A DNA stretch of 40,951 nt from Prevotella sp. (GCA_024690505.1 JAILPA010000060.1:1-40951), one strand, 5' to 3'. Numbered from the stretch's first letter, positions 18,022-27,304 are shown. Numbers and translations: made by a program. Notes: generated from the letters alone by a model not told the origin.

Positions 18022-19311
18022 CTACTGCTCGGCAGCAGAGAGCAGGATCTCACCGAGGGTGGGGTGGATGTGCACTATGTGGCGCAGCTGCCCCACCGTG
18101 GCGTTGCAGCACATCAGCACGCTGACCTCCTGAACGATGTCGGCAGCATGGGCGCCATAGGCATGACAGCCGAGAAGGCGGCCGGCATCGGGCTCGGAGA
18201 AGAGTTTTAACATGCCCTCGGTCTGACCCATGGCCATAGCCTTTCCATTGCTGCGCCAGAAGGCTTTGCGACACTCGTAGGCGGTGCCCTGTTCTTTCAA
18301 CTGTTCCTCTGTCGGCCCCACGCAGGCGGCCTCGGGCTCGGTGAAGATGGCTGCGGGCATCACGTCGAAACGAATCTGGTCTGGCTTGCCAAGGATTTGG
18401 TTGACGACATGAATGGCCTGCATCTCTGCGGCATGTGCCAGCATCTGGCGCCCGTTCACATCGCCGATGGCGTAGATGCCCTTTACCGTGGTGGCGAAAT
18501 GATGGTCTACCGTGATGCCCTTGCGCTCGTCGTATTCTATGCCGGCATTGGTAAAGTGGGACTGCACGCGGGGCTTTCGGCCTGTAGCCATGAGCACCAC
18601 GTCGGCATCGATGGTGCTGATGTCGTCGACGGCGGTCTTCATCTTGAAGGTGATGCCCTGTCTCATTCCCGAGCCTTGCTCGCCTACCCGTGGCCTCATT
18701 CCCGAGCTTTGCTCGCCTACCCGTGGCCTTTCAAGGTATTTGCGAAGGCGCTTGGCAACATCGCTGTCGAGGGCAGGCAGACACTCCTTCAGGTATTCGA
18801 TGACCGTCACCTCGCTGCCGAAACGGCTGAACACCGAGGCAAACTCCATGCCGATGACACCGGCACCGATGATGGCCAGTCGCTTGGGCAGCACCTCGAG
18901 GTTCAACAGTCCGGTGGAATCGACCACACGCGGGTCGTCCGTCCCCTTGATGGGGAGCCATTTCGTCTCTGAGCCTGTGGCGATGATGATGTTGTCGGCT
19001 GTGTAGTCGTTGACGGTATGTGCATCCACGAAGTGTCCTTCCTCGCGCACCAGCGTGATGTTGGGGTGGGAGAGGATTTGCTCCACTCCGGCGCGAAGCT
19101 GAGGCACCACTAATGTCTGGCGCTCGCGAGCCTCGGCAAAGGTGGAGGCATGGACATAGGTCTTTGTGGGGATGCAACCGACGTTCAGACATGTTCCGCC
19201 TACGTCAGAGCCCTCGAAGACCACCACCTTGAGCTGATTCTTCGCGGCATATTCAGCAGCACGGTAGCCACCGGGGCCTGCGCCAATGACAATTAGATCA
19301 GTCTTGTTCAT
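18022..19311 (-). CDS. lpdA: Dihydrolipoyl dehydrogenase (glycine cleavage L-protein)
   Basis: FAD enzyme that reoxidises the dihydrolipoyl arm of the H-protein with NAD+. It has an N-terminal FAD dinucleotide fold ([15 protein letters not shown]), the redox disulfide [13 protein letters not shown] (Cys41, Cys46), an NAD fold ([27 protein letters not shown]), the second FAD contact [10 protein letters not shown] and the C-terminal His416/Glu421 active-site pair (HIHPTLGE). Last gene of the gcv operon; its start overlaps the gcvPB end by 14 bp. Oddity: residues about 194-217 contain a tandem insert, [11 protein letters not shown] then [11 protein letters not shown], in a loop of the NAD domain where relatives run from the Leu-Glu helix straight into GITF. 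It is encoded by two 33 bp repeats. Confidence 0.95.
   Translation of the reverse strand: MNKTDLIVIGAGPGGYRAAEYAAKNQLKVVVFEGSDVGGTCLNVGCIPTKTYVHASTFAEARERQTLVVPQLRAGVEQILSHPNITLVREEGHFVDAHTVNDYTADNIIIATGSETKWLPIKGTDDPRVVDSTGLLNLEVLPKRLAIIGAGVIGMEFASVFSRFGSEVTVIEYLKECLPALDSDVAKRLRKYLERPRVGEQSSGMRPRVGEQGSGMRQGITFKMKTAVDDISTIDADVVLMATGRKPRVQSHFTNAGIEYDERKGITVDHHFATTVKGIYAIGDVNGRQMLAHAAEMQAIHVVNQILGKPDQIRFDVMPAAIFTEPEAACVGPTEEQLKEQGTAYECRKAFWRSNGKAMAMGQTEGMLKLFSEPDAGRLLGCHAYGAHAADIVQEVSVLMCCNATVGQLRHIVHIHPTLGEILLSAAEQ
18662..18727 (-). repeat. Two tandem 33 bp palindromic repeats inside lpdA
   Basis: Units at 18662-18694 and 18695-18727 differ at a single base. Each contains a short hairpin: CGAGC, 3 nt loop, GCTCG on the coding strand. 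The insertion keeps the reading frame (11 codons per unit) and reads PRVGEQxSGMR. This resembles small palindromic elements known to insert in frame in bacterial genes. Confidence 0.85.
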
Positions 19312-20707
19312 TCTTCAGTTGCTTATAAGTGGTGACGGGATGCTTGGCAGCGAGGACGTCGTCCACACGACCGATGGGGGTGTTGTGCGGGGCCGACTTC
19401 ACCAGTTCGGGGTCGCTCTTCGCCTCCTCGGCAATTTGGCGCATCACGGCAATAAAGCCGTCGATGGTCTCAAGCGACTCGTTCTCCGTCGGTTCAATCA
19501 TCAGGCTCTCGTGGAACAGCAGGGGGAAGTAGATTGTGGGAGCATGGTAGCCGTAGTCTAAGAGCCGCTTGGCCACGTCCATCGTGGTGACACCGGTGCT
19601 CTTGTCCTTCAAGCCGTCGAACACGAACTCGTGCTTGCACAGGCCGTCAATGGGCAGCTCGTAGACATCCTTCAGTTGCTCCTTGATGTAGTTGGCATTG
19701 AGCGTGGCCAGGGGGCCAACGTATTTCAGATAGTCGCGTCCAAGTGAGAGGATATAGGCGTAGGCCCGCATGGCTACGGCGAAGTTGCCGTGGTAAGGGC
19801 TCACCTCGGGGAAGAACTCCTCCAGTCCCTTGCGCACGCCTACAGGTCCGGCACCAGGGCCTCCGCCACCGTGAGGTGTAGAGAAGGTCTTGTGCAGATT
19901 GATGTGCATCACGTCGAAGCCCATGTCGCCAGGGCGGCAGGCCCCAAGCATGGGGTTCAGGTTGGCTCCGTCGTAGTACATCAGTCCGCCGGCTTCGTGC
20001 ACGAGTTTTGCTATCTCAGGAATCTGGCGTTCAAAGAGACCGAGAGTGTTGGGATTGGTCATCATCATCGCGGCAATCTCCTGTCCGTGCTCATCGAGCA
20101 ACAGGCGCAGGGCATCCATGTCGACGGTGCCGTCGCTGAGCGACTTCACCTCGACAATCTCCAGTCCGCAGACGGCAGCGCTGGCGGGGTTGGTGCCGTG
20201 GGCCGAGTCGGGCACGATGACCAGACGACGCTGCGCATCGCCCCGGCTTTCGTGGTATCGGCGGATAATCATTAGTCCCGTCAGCTCACCGTGGGCGCCG
20301 GCAAAGGGCTTCAGGGTAAAGGCGTGAAGTCCCGTCAGCTCGCAGAGAGCGCGGCAAAGCAGGGTGCAGACGGCCTCGGCACCACGGGTGGTCTCAGCAG
20401 GCTGTAGCGGATGCAGATTCTGGAATTGCGGCAGGGCGGCAACCTCCTCGTTGATTTTCGGGTTGTACTTCATGGTGCACGAGCCGAGTGGATAGAATCC
20501 GTTGTCGACACCGAAGTTGTTGGCCGAGAGGTTGGTGTAGTGGCGCACCACGGTCATCTCATCGCACTCGGGCAACTCGGCGTCTTCCTTGCGGCGCAGC
20601 TCCTGGGGCACAGTATAGTCACCAAAACGGTTCTTGGGCAGTGAATAGCCTTTGCGGCCGGGTTGTGATAGCTCGAATATCAGGTTTCCGTATAAACGAT
20701 TGTTCAT
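19298..20707 (-). CDS. gcvPB: Glycine dehydrogenase (decarboxylating) subunit 2
   Basis: PLP-carrying half of the P-protein: decarboxylates glycine and passes the aminomethyl group to the lipoyl arm of GcvH. At 469 residues it is the normal length of the two-subunit form. The PLP lysine is Lys273 in [18 protein letters not shown]. The conserved [13 protein letters not shown] (166-178) and YYDGANLN (244-251) are present. The start at 20707 lies 24 bp after the gcvPA stop, and the end overlaps lpdA. Confidence 0.95.
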   Translation of the reverse strand: MNNRLYGNLIFELSQPGRKGYSLPKNRFGDYTVPQELRRKEDAELPECDEMTVVRHYTNLSANNFGVDNGFYPLGSCTMKYNPKINEEVAALPQFQNLHPLQPAETTRGAEAVCTLLCRALCELTGLHAFTLKPFAGAHGELTGLMIIRRYHESRGDAQRRLVIVPDSAHGTNPASAAVCGLEIVEVKSLSDGTVDMDALRLLLDEHGQEIAAMMMTNPNTLGLFERQIPEIAKLVHEAGGLMYYDGANLNPMLGACRPGDMGFDVMHINLHKTFSTPHGGGGPGAGPVGVRKGLEEFFPEVSPYHGNFAVAMRAYAYILSLGRDYLKYVGPLATLNANYIKEQLKDVYELPIDGLCKHEFVFDGLKDKSTGVTTMDVAKRLLDYGYHAPTIYFPLLFHESLMIEPTENESLETIDGFIAVMRQIAEEAKSDPELVKSAPHNTPIGRVDDVLAAKHPVTTYKQLKNEQD

Positions 20708-20731
20708 GGGAAGAATAGGGATTAAAGAGAT

Positions 20732-22048
20732 TTATGGGAGTAATGAGATGAGGCGGTTCATCTCTTCCTTGGTGCGTTTCTCAGTGACGGCAAGCATGAT
20801 TTGGTCGTCGGCCACCTTGATGCCGCCGAAGATGCCATTGTCAATGAAACGGCGCAGCAGGGCGTCGATGTTGCCATCGTAGCGAACGACGAACTCGTTG
20901 AAGAACGGCCGGTTGGGGTAGACAAGGGCGAAATGTCCTGTGGCGACGAGTCGCTCACACAGGTAGTGAGCGCCCGCATAGCTCAGCTCGGCGGCTTCCT
21001 TCAGCCCCTGCTTGCCCATGAGAGCGCAATACATGGTGACAAAGAGCGCCATGAGGCTTTGGTTGGAACAGATGTTCGACGTGGCTTTCTGACGGCGGAT
21101 GTGCTGTTCGCGGGCCTGGAGGGTCAGCACGATGGCACGCTGGCCGTGGCTGTCGACGGTGCGGCCGACGATGCGGCCTGGCATCTTGCGTATGAGCTTC
21201 TCGGTGCAGCACATATAGCCCACATAAGGTCCGCCCCACTGCATGGGGATGCCCAGACTTTGACCGTCGCCCACGGCGATGTCGGCCCCCCATTCGCCAG
21301 GCGTTTTCAGCACGGCAAGGTCGGCTGCCACGCTGTTGATGATGAGAAGCGACTTGGCATTGTGAATCATGTCGGCCCAGCCCGTGAAGTCCTCCACGAT
21401 GCCATAGCGGTTGGGTTGCTGCACCAGTACGCCAGCCACGCCGCCCTGCTGTAGCTGTGCCTCAAGGCTTCCCCTTGAGGTAGCGCCGTCCTCGGCGGGA
21501 ATCATCACGAGGTCGATGCCGTGGAAATGGGCGTAAGTCCTGACTACGGCCAGCGTCTTGGGGTCTACGGTCTCGCTGACCAGCACCGTGCTTTGCTTCT
21601 TGCCAGCAGCCACGGCCATCATCACGGCCTCGGCAGTAGCGGTGGTGCCGTCGTACATCGAGGCATTGCTGATGTCCATGCCCGTGAGCTCGGCCATCAT
21701 GCTCTGAAACTCAAAGATGTAGTGGAGTGTGCCCTGCGAGATTTCGGCCTGATAGGGGGTATAGCTTGTGAGGAACTCCGAGCGCTGCAACAACTGGGGG
21801 ATGACGGCGGGCGTATAGTGGTCGTAGACACCTGCTCCGGCAAAACATGTCAGTTGCCGGTTTTGCGTGCCAAGCTGCTCGAACAGTTGGCGCACCTCCA
21901 TCTCGCTCATCGCTTCGGGCAGCTGGTAGTCGCCGCGAAAGCGGATGGCCTCGGGCACTTCGGCATAGAGTTCGTCAAGGCTCTTTATGCCGATGGTCTT
22001 GAACATAGTCTGAAGGTCAGCCTCAGTATGCGGGAAATACTTAAACAT
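20732..22048 (-). CDS. gcvPA: Glycine dehydrogenase (decarboxylating) subunit 1
   Basis: N-terminal half of the P-protein (438 residues), partner of GcvPB. Typical features are FKYFPHTEADLQTMF at the start, the conserved FAGAGVYDHYTPAVIPQLL, TPYQAEISQGTLHYIFEFQSM in the usual place, and NASMYDGTTATAEAVMMA. It folds like a PLP enzyme but lacks the PLP lysine in this subunit. The leader (22049-22159) contains three 9 bp TTCTTC(T)GA-type repeats placed directly against the start codon. Confidence 0.95.
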   Translation of the reverse strand: MFKYFPHTEADLQTMFKTIGIKSLDELYAEVPEAIRFRGDYQLPEAMSEMEVRQLFEQLGTQNRQLTCFAGAGVYDHYTPAVIPQLLQRSEFLTSYTPYQAEISQGTLHYIFEFQSMMAELTGMDISNASMYDGTTATAEAVMMAVAAGKKQSTVLVSETVDPKTLAVVRTYAHFHGIDLVMIPAEDGATSRGSLEAQLQQGGVAGVLVQQPNRYGIVEDFTGWADMIHNAKSLLIINSVAADLAVLKTPGEWGADIAVGDGQSLGIPMQWGGPYVGYMCCTEKLIRKMPGRIVGRTVDSHGQRAIVLTLQAREQHIRRQKATSNICSNQSLMALFVTMYCALMGKQGLKEAAELSYAGAHYLCERLVATGHFALVYPNRPFFNEFVVRYDGNIDALLRRFIDNGIFGGIKVADDQIMLAVTEKRTKEEMNRLISLLP

Positions 22049-22081
22049 TCTTCTAATTCTTCTGATTCTTCTGATTCTTCC
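22049..22081 (-). repeat. 9 bp tandem repeats next to the gcvPA start codon
   Basis: On the plus strand TTCTTCTAA, TTCTTCTGA, TTCTTCTGA, TTCTTCCTGG follow directly after the gcvPA start. On the mRNA this is a purine-rich GAAGAATCA-type run ending at the ATG. A 111 bp gap here is unusual in an otherwise tight operon. Copy-number change could alter translation initiation; this is inference. Confidence 0.65.
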
Positions 22082-22159
22082 TGGTTATTTCGAATTATTC
22101 CGAGTTATTCTGGTTGTCCCGAAATATTCCGATAAAGCGGTATTACGTTGTAAGCGTCC

Positions 22160-22540
22160 TTATTTCTCGCAGAATGCCTTGTAGGCTTCGGCGTCCATCA
22201 GGGCATCGAGTTCAGCCTTGTCGCTCATCTCTACCTTGATAATCCAGTTTTCCCATGGCTCCTGATTGATGAGCTCGGGCTGGTCGTCAAGGGCCTCGTT
22301 CACCTCTACCACGGTGCCGCTAACAGGCGATATCAGGTCGCTGGCGGCCTTCACGCTCTCCACGGCGCCAAACTCTTCGCCAGCCGTCACCTCGTCATCC
22401 ACTTCGGGCATATCGACATAGACCACGTTCCCCAGTGCGTGCTGGGCGTAATCAGTGATGCCTACGAATCCATATTCACCTTCTACTCTTACGTATTCGT
22501 GTGACTCCGAGTAGTAGAGTCCTTCTTTAACTTGTGCCAT
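22160..22540 (-). CDS. gcvH: Glycine cleavage system H protein
   Basis: Small lipoyl carrier (126 residues) that shuttles the aminomethyl intermediate between P, T and L proteins. The lipoylated residue is Lys64 in GAVESVKAASDL. The family start (HEYVRVEGEYGFVGITDYAQHALGNVVYVDMP) and the downstream SGTVVEVNEALDDQPELIN are intact. It is 6 bp downstream of gcvT. Confidence 0.97.
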   Translation of the reverse strand: MAQVKEGLYYSESHEYVRVEGEYGFVGITDYAQHALGNVVYVDMPEVDDEVTAGEEFGAVESVKAASDLISPVSGTVVEVNEALDDQPELINQEPWENWIIKVEMSDKAELDALMDAEAYKAFCEK

Positions 22541-22546
22541 AATATA

Positions 22547-23620
22547 TTAATGTTTATAATGTTTGTCGTAGAAAATTTTCTTGACCACCGTGCCGGGGAA
22601 TGTCTTCTTGCGAATCTGAATCTGGAGGTCTGTCCCCAACTTTGCATACGGTGTGTCGACAAGTGCCATGCAGACGCTCTTGTCGCTGCTGATGGTGTGG
22701 TAGCCCGTGGTCACCTCGCCAATGGGTTCGCCTTCAGTGTTGAGCACCGTATAGCCGTGGCGGGGAATGGCTTTGTCGTGAAGCTCGATGCCGACGATTC
22801 TTCGGGCCACGCCTTCGGTCTTCTGTTTCAGCAATGCCTCGCGGCCAATGAATCCGGGCTTGTCGAGTTTGACGAATATGCCGAGTCCCGCCATGATGGG
22901 GGAGATGTCTTCCGACAGCTCGTCGCCGTATAGGGGCAGCCCCACTTCGAAGCGCAGTGTGTCGCGGCATCCTAAGCCGCAGGGTTGCACGCCGTCGGCT
23001 ATCAGCTTGTCCCAATAACGATTGATGTCGGCGTGCGAGGCATATATCTCGAAGCCGTCTTCGCCGGTGTATCCTGTGCGGCTGATAATCATGTCGCCCA
23101 GCACCTTGCACGTGTAGAACGCCAGCTCCTTGCAGCCGATGCCCAGCACTTCCTCTACAGCCTTTTCTGCTTCAGGTCCCTGCACGGCTATCTGTCCATA
23201 GCCGTCGCTGCGGTTCTGGAGGTCTATGTCGAAGCCCTTGGCCTGCTGCTGCATCCACGCCCAGTCCTTGTCGATGTTGGCAGCGTTGATGACGAGGAAG
23301 AAGTCGTTCGTCGCCATTTTGTAAACGAGCAGGTCGTCCACGGTGCCGCCATTGTCGTAGCACATCATGCCGTAAAGGATTTTCCCATCAGGGATGTTGC
23401 TTACATCGTTGGTGAAGATGTGTTGCACGTAGCGCTCGGCGTCCTGCCCCTTCACAGTCACCTCGCCCATGTGGCTGACATCGAACACGCCGCACCGTTG
23501 GCGCACGGCCTGATGCTCGGCTGTGATATTGCTGTATTGTATGGGCATGTCGAAGCCCGCGAACGGTGACATCTGGGCCCCCAGGGCCACGTGCTTGTTG
23601 TATAGGCAGGTTTGTTTCAT
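22547..23620 (-). CDS. gcvT: Aminomethyltransferase (glycine cleavage T protein)
   Basis: Transfers the methylene group from aminomethyl-H-protein to tetrahydrofolate and releases ammonia. At 357 residues it has the usual length. Signature parts are FAGFDMPIQYSNITAEHQAVRQRCGVFDVSHMGEV at the N-terminus in its normal order, MCYDNGGTVDDLLVY, SRTGYTGEDGFEIY and the C-terminal barrel (GEVTTGYHTISSDKSVCMALV). Second gene of the operon, 21 bp after lplA. Confidence 0.96.
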   Translation of the reverse strand: MKQTCLYNKHVALGAQMSPFAGFDMPIQYSNITAEHQAVRQRCGVFDVSHMGEVTVKGQDAERYVQHIFTNDVSNIPDGKILYGMMCYDNGGTVDDLLVYKMATNDFFLVINAANIDKDWAWMQQQAKGFDIDLQNRSDGYGQIAVQGPEAEKAVEEVLGIGCKELAFYTCKVLGDMIISRTGYTGEDGFEIYASHADINRYWDKLIADGVQPCGLGCRDTLRFEVGLPLYGDELSEDISPIMAGLGIFVKLDKPGFIGREALLKQKTEGVARRIVGIELHDKAIPRHGYTVLNTEGEPIGEVTTGYHTISSDKSVCMALVDTPYAKLGTDLQIQIRKKTFPGTVVKKIFYDKHYKH

Positions 23621-23641
23621 TTGAAGTATGAGATTTTTGGG

Positions 23642-24358
23642 TTACATTTTCTGTATGAACTGTGAGCTGAGATACTCCTGTTCTATCTGTTCGATGGCAG
23701 CTGCATCGTCGGCTCCAAGGCAGATAGAACCCTTGCAGAGCGTGGTGCAGATGAAGTGGTTCAGCTGTGACAGGGGCGTGTCGGGCATGTAGTTGCGCAG
23801 TAGAGTGATGCGCTGATCGACACTCTTGACCCCTTTGCGCTGCAGTTTCTGAGTGCTGGGCGTGATGGCGTGCAACATGTGCTGCATGTTGGTGTCGTAG
23901 AGCAGTGTGCTGTGCACAATGCAGTGGCCGAACAACTGGCGGCAGGCCGTGCCGCTGACCTTCTGCCCGTCTACGAGCACGTCGTTATGGTCAGTCACCA
24001 CTGCTTTCAGTCCCAGCCGTGTCAGCACATTCGTCAACATGCCGGTGAAGCAGTTGAAGGCCCAGGCCACATTGTCGGTATGTGCGATGAACGACAGCAT
24101 GAGGTTGTCTTCGTCGGCATAGACGCAACCTCCGCCGCTTTTCCTGCGGAAGATATTGATGCCGTGCTGGCGACAATAAGCCACGTCCACCTCGTTTTCC
24201 AATATCTGGTTGCGGCCAATGATGACGGTCGGTGCTACCTGCCATGTGAAGAAGGCTTCTGGCTCGTCAATCTTGCTGGCCACATAGTCCTCCATGGCAA
24301 GGTAAAAGGAGAGTTGCCTTCCTTGTGAGAATGGATTTTCGAGGAGGATGTGTTTCAT
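23642..24358 (-). CDS. lplA: Lipoate-protein ligase A family protein
   Basis: Attaches lipoate to carrier proteins using ATP; by position it most likely lipoylates GcvH. The 238 residue catalytic domain contains the family motif FRRKSGGGCVYADEDNL, with NDVLVDGQKVSGTA further on providing the conserved binding lysine. It is shorter than E. coli LplA and has no clear C-terminal accessory domain, as in several Gram-positive and Bacteroidota versions. First gene of the gcv operon. Confidence 0.88.
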   Translation of the reverse strand: MKHILLENPFSQGRQLSFYLAMEDYVASKIDEPEAFFTWQVAPTVIIGRNQILENEVDVAYCRQHGINIFRRKSGGGCVYADEDNLMLSFIAHTDNVAWAFNCFTGMLTNVLTRLGLKAVVTDHNDVLVDGQKVSGTACRQLFGHCIVHSTLLYDTNMQHMLHAITPSTQKLQRKGVKSVDQRITLLRNYMPDTPLSQLNHFICTTLCKGSICLGADDAAAIEQIEQEYLSSQFIQKM

Positions 24359-24382
24359 AACATTGGGTCAACAATTGGCGTT

Positions 24383-24415
24383 GCAAATATAGGAAGAAAA
24401 AGTGTAATAGCCAAA
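24383..24415 (-). promoter_or_regulatory. Promoter of the glycine-cleavage operon
   Basis: On the minus strand a -33 TTTG (24415-24412), an exact 20 bp spacer and a -7 TATATTTGC (24391-24383) form a consensus Bacteroidota promoter. It is 25 bp upstream of lplA. No glycine riboswitch fold was recognised in the very short leader. Confidence 0.85.
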
Positions 24416-24429
24416 TGATTTTACATAAA

Positions 24430-24556
24430 ATTGCGAGGGGACGCCGCATAAACCGAGCCATTAACTGAATTATGCCCGTTCGCCAAACATCGCAACAGCT
24501 TGATCGGGGTGATAAAATGTAAGGATAATTCTAATTCACGAAAAGAGCCTCGCAAT
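24430..24556. repeat. Inverted repeats flanking 109 bp
   Basis: ATTGCGAGG (24430-24438) and CCTCGCAAT (24548-24556) are perfect 9 bp inverted arms. No gene lies between. It could be a miniature inverted-repeat element or chance. Confidence 0.3.
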
Positions 24557-24566
24557 GGGGATTTTG

Positions 24567-24650
24567 AAAAAGCACCGCTTTGAGAGCAGAAAAGCGGTGC
24601 TTTTTCACTCTTAAAGCGGTACTTTTCCGCCCTCAAAGCGTAGCTTCCCT
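24567..24650. repeat. Palindrome array, second family (element C)
   Basis: A perfect 15 bp inverted repeat (AAAAAGCACCGCTTT at 24567-24581 with its complement at 24591-24605, 9 nt loop) is followed by two degraded copies built on AAAGCGGTACTTTT (24613-24626) and AAAGCGTAGCTT (24635-24646). It is intergenic, between lplA and nagB. The first hairpin has a T run on both strands and could stop transcription from either side. Confidence 0.7.
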
Positions 24651-24699
24651 TTTTGTGATAATATCTATGTAAAGATAATTGACTATGATTTGGCCGCAA

Positions 24700-24743
24700 T
24701 TAAACTAAAACACGGCCTCTGCGTTCAGTGGCAGGGCCGTGTT
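24700..24743 (-). terminator. Terminator of nagB
   Basis: AACACGGCC (24709-24717) pairs with GGCCGTGTT (24735-24743), extended inward by CTGC/GCAG with one bulged T. On the minus strand the stem is followed by a T-rich TTAGTTTAATT. It begins 23 bp past the nagB stop. Confidence 0.8.
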
Positions 24744-24765
24744 ATGGTTATTGGTGGGTGAATCG

Positions 24766-25560
24766 TTACAAGAGGTTCATGCGCTCAATGTCCTTGAAGT
24801 AGCGGTATGTGCCCACCTTCAGTTCCTCGCAGGCAGCGTCGTCGGCAACGATAATGCCGTGGGGGTGCATCTGCAGGGCGCTGATGGTCCACATGTGGTT
24901 GACGCTTCCCTCTACGGCAGCCTGCAGGGCGCGGCACTTGGCATGGCCGTTCACCAGTATCATCACCTCCTTGGCAGCCATGACGGTGCCGACGCCAACG
25001 GTGAGAGCAGTCTTGGGTACCTTGTTGATGTCGCCCTCGAAGAAGCGGCTGTTGGCAATGATGGTGTCGGTGGTCAGCGTCTTCTGGCGGGTGCGGCTAG
25101 AAAGGCTCGAGCCCGGCTCGTTGAAGGCTATGTGGCCATCGGGGCCAATGCCTCCGAGGAAGAGGTCGATGCCTCCTGCCTCTTCAATCATCTGCTCGTA
25201 GTGGGCGCATTCAGCTGCAAGGTCGGGGGCATTGCCATTCAGGATGTGGATGTTCTCCTTCGGGCAGTCGATGTGGTTAAACAGGTTGGTGAACATGAAC
25301 GAGTGGTAGCTCTCGGGGTGCTCCTCGGGCAATCCAACATATTCGTCCATGTTGAATGTAAGCACGTTCTTAAATGAGACCCGACCTTCCTGATAGGCCT
25401 TTACCAGTCCGCGGTACATGCCGATGGGGCTCGAGCCGGTGGGTAGACCCAGTACGAAGGGCTTCTCTGCTGTCGGCTTGGCGGCGTTGATACGGTTCAC
25501 TACATAATTTGCAGCCCACTGGGACATCAAATCATAGTTCGGTTCAATAATTAATCTCAT
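24766..25560 (-). CDS. nagB: Glucosamine-6-phosphate deaminase
   Basis: Converts glucosamine-6-phosphate to fructose-6-phosphate and ammonia in the cytoplasm. The 264 residues carry the family motifs: [15 protein letters not shown] (phosphate loop), [21 protein letters not shown] with the general-base Asp72, and [20 protein letters not shown] with the catalytic His. The M6 protease gene ends only 35 bp upstream. No consensus promoter was found in the gap, so cotranscription is possible. Confidence 0.97.
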   Translation of the reverse strand: MRLIIEPNYDLMSQWAANYVVNRINAAKPTAEKPFVLGLPTGSSPIGMYRGLVKAYQEGRVSFKNVLTFNMDEYVGLPEEHPESYHSFMFTNLFNHIDCPKENIHILNGNAPDLAAECAHYEQMIEEAGGIDLFLGGIGPDGHIAFNEPGSSLSSRTRQKTLTTDTIIANSRFFEGDINKVPKTALTVGVGTVMAAKEVMILVNGHAKCRALQAAVEGSVNHMWTISALQMHPHGIIVADDAACEELKVGTYRYFKDIERMNLL

Positions 25561-25595
25561 AATTGTGTTGAATTAGTTAGAAATAAATATAAAGT

Positions 25596-27245
25596 TTATT
25601 TGAAAATCTTCCTAACGATGCCGTCGGCACCTTTAATAATATATAGGTGACGAGAGGTGCTTGACGTAGATAGCGGGGTGACAGGGCGCCCTTGCAAGTC
25701 GTAGACCCCGATACCGGTAGCTCTTGGTGTGTTGTCAGTAGCCCAAGGCTCGTCGGTCACCGACCAGATTCCGCTTGGGGTGCCGCCCATGAAGTCAAAG
25801 GCGATCATGCCATTGTCGGTCATCCTGATGTTTGTGATGCTCTTTCCCAACATCTTGGCGCCTGTGCCATTAGCGGTAATCATGATAGAGGCCGGAGTAG
25901 ACGTGTCGGTCAGACTGTCGTTTTTCACTTGTTCGTCCTGAATCCACGGATAGGGGGCAGTACTCAGGTGGCGGTTGTTCATCCTCATTGAATTTTGGTA
26001 ATTGCCGCCGCTCCCAATATGGTCTTCCCACTGGTCGTAATCCATATTGTCTGCGGGAACAAGGCTGAATCCGTATTGGCCCAGTGTGTTGTTCACGCTG
26101 TTGTTCCTCCAGTTAGTCTTGTTGTAGTTCACATGCCAAATAACCAAGCCTTCGCCAGGCAGTCCGGCATCCCATCCCTGCCATTGGCGGTTCTCTAAGA
26201 GTAGATATTCTGTTGCGGTGTGCTTGATGATGTACGTGTTACCGCCATCTTCTATTGACTTCATGTCAGTGATGGTGACGGGGTCAGTCAGCTCAATGGG
26301 GGTAAGCCAGCCCAAGAGCCATTTCTCCAAGGATGTGTAATTGGGGGGACACCAACCGTAGTTAGTGAAGTTGCCGCCGTCCATCAAGTCCCATTCGTCA
26401 GCAACCGAGTAGGGCATGTCTTTTGCCGTAGGATAGATGTCGGGCAGTCCGAGACTATGGGTGAACTCATGGCAAATGGTGCCTATGCCGCATGAACGGT
26501 AGGTAGACGTGGGCCATTTCTCAGCACTTGAGGTGTAATTGCTGATGCGTGTGCCATCGGGAGCCTGGATGCTACCGAACGAACTGGTGTTAGGCCATAT
26601 ATGGCCATAGCTTGTAGAGCCTGTATTACCACTGACGCCAGCATATACGTAAATGACCTGCTCAATGGTGCCGTCGCCGTTCCAGTCGTACTGCTTATAG
26701 TCCCAGTCGGGATTGCTGGCCAATATGCTTTTGGTGGCTTCGATGAACGAATCTGTGCCATAATTGCGGGTATTCGCTGTGGGCGAGCCATAGGGCTGGG
26801 CTTTCTGACTGACGGTGACAGGGCCGAAGACATCGAACTCCAAGTTCAGCAGTCCACCTGACTGCGACCGGAAGTAGTCGGCTACGCAGCCTAAGCCATT
26901 TCCCTCATTATATCCCTTTTCGTTGAATAGCCTTTGATAGTAACTTTTCGGGTCGGGCCTGTTGGTTGCATCAAAGGTCTGGTCGCTGAACTCCAGTAGG
27001 ATGACCATCTGTTTGTACGTCTTTTCCGCATCCCATTCAGTCCGGATGGCTGGAAGCCTCTTCCTTGTAGTCGTAGTGGGGGTGGCGTCATTCTGCAGAG
27101 CATTAGCAGTTGGCGTGCAGTCGCCGTGTACTATGCGGAAATCGTCCTGTGCTGATAGTTGGCAGGGGAAAAGCACAGAAAGGTAAAAAGGCAAAACCAT
27201 TTTCAACATTCTTCTCGTCTTTTGATATACTTGTGATTGCTTCAT
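25596..27245 (-). CDS. Second secreted M6-family metalloprotease
   Basis: Secreted zinc protease, 549 residues. The signal peptide probably starts at the internal Met13 (MLKMVLPFYLSVLFPCQLSAQ), so 27209 is an alternative start. The catalytic domain begins around YKQMVILLEFSDQTF. The zinc site is HEFTHSLGLPD (His259, Glu260, His263), with a Met-turn LMDGGNFTNYG (Met288). It ends in a sorting-like tail (VYDLQGRPVTPL.. RHLYIIKGADGIVRKIFK). It lacks the large C-terminal beta-domain of the paralogue at 12966-15218 but shares the domain order, so the two are diverged members of one family. Confidence 0.88.
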   Translation of the reverse strand: MKQSQVYQKTRRMLKMVLPFYLSVLFPCQLSAQDDFRIVHGDCTPTANALQNDATPTTTTRKRLPAIRTEWDAEKTYKQMVILLEFSDQTFDATNRPDPKSYYQRLFNEKGYNEGNGLGCVADYFRSQSGGLLNLEFDVFGPVTVSQKAQPYGSPTANTRNYGTDSFIEATKSILASNPDWDYKQYDWNGDGTIEQVIYVYAGVSGNTGSTSYGHIWPNTSSFGSIQAPDGTRISNYTSSAEKWPTSTYRSCGIGTICHEFTHSLGLPDIYPTAKDMPYSVADEWDLMDGGNFTNYGWCPPNYTSLEKWLLGWLTPIELTDPVTITDMKSIEDGGNTYIIKHTATEYLLLENRQWQGWDAGLPGEGLVIWHVNYNKTNWRNNSVNNTLGQYGFSLVPADNMDYDQWEDHIGSGGNYQNSMRMNNRHLSTAPYPWIQDEQVKNDSLTDTSTPASIMITANGTGAKMLGKSITNIRMTDNGMIAFDFMGGTPSGIWSVTDEPWATDNTPRATGIGVYDLQGRPVTPLSTSSTSRHLYIIKGADGIVRKIFK

Positions 27246-27304
27246 ATTCTTGACATTGATTTTGACTCTTTACCTTTCTGACATTGATTACGGATGATGA
27301 TGTG

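Noticed and set aside
24359..24566. Glycine riboswitch upstream of the gcv operon
   Set aside because: The leader after the mapped-looking promoter is about 20 nt, too short, and no tandem aptamer fold was recognisable upstream.
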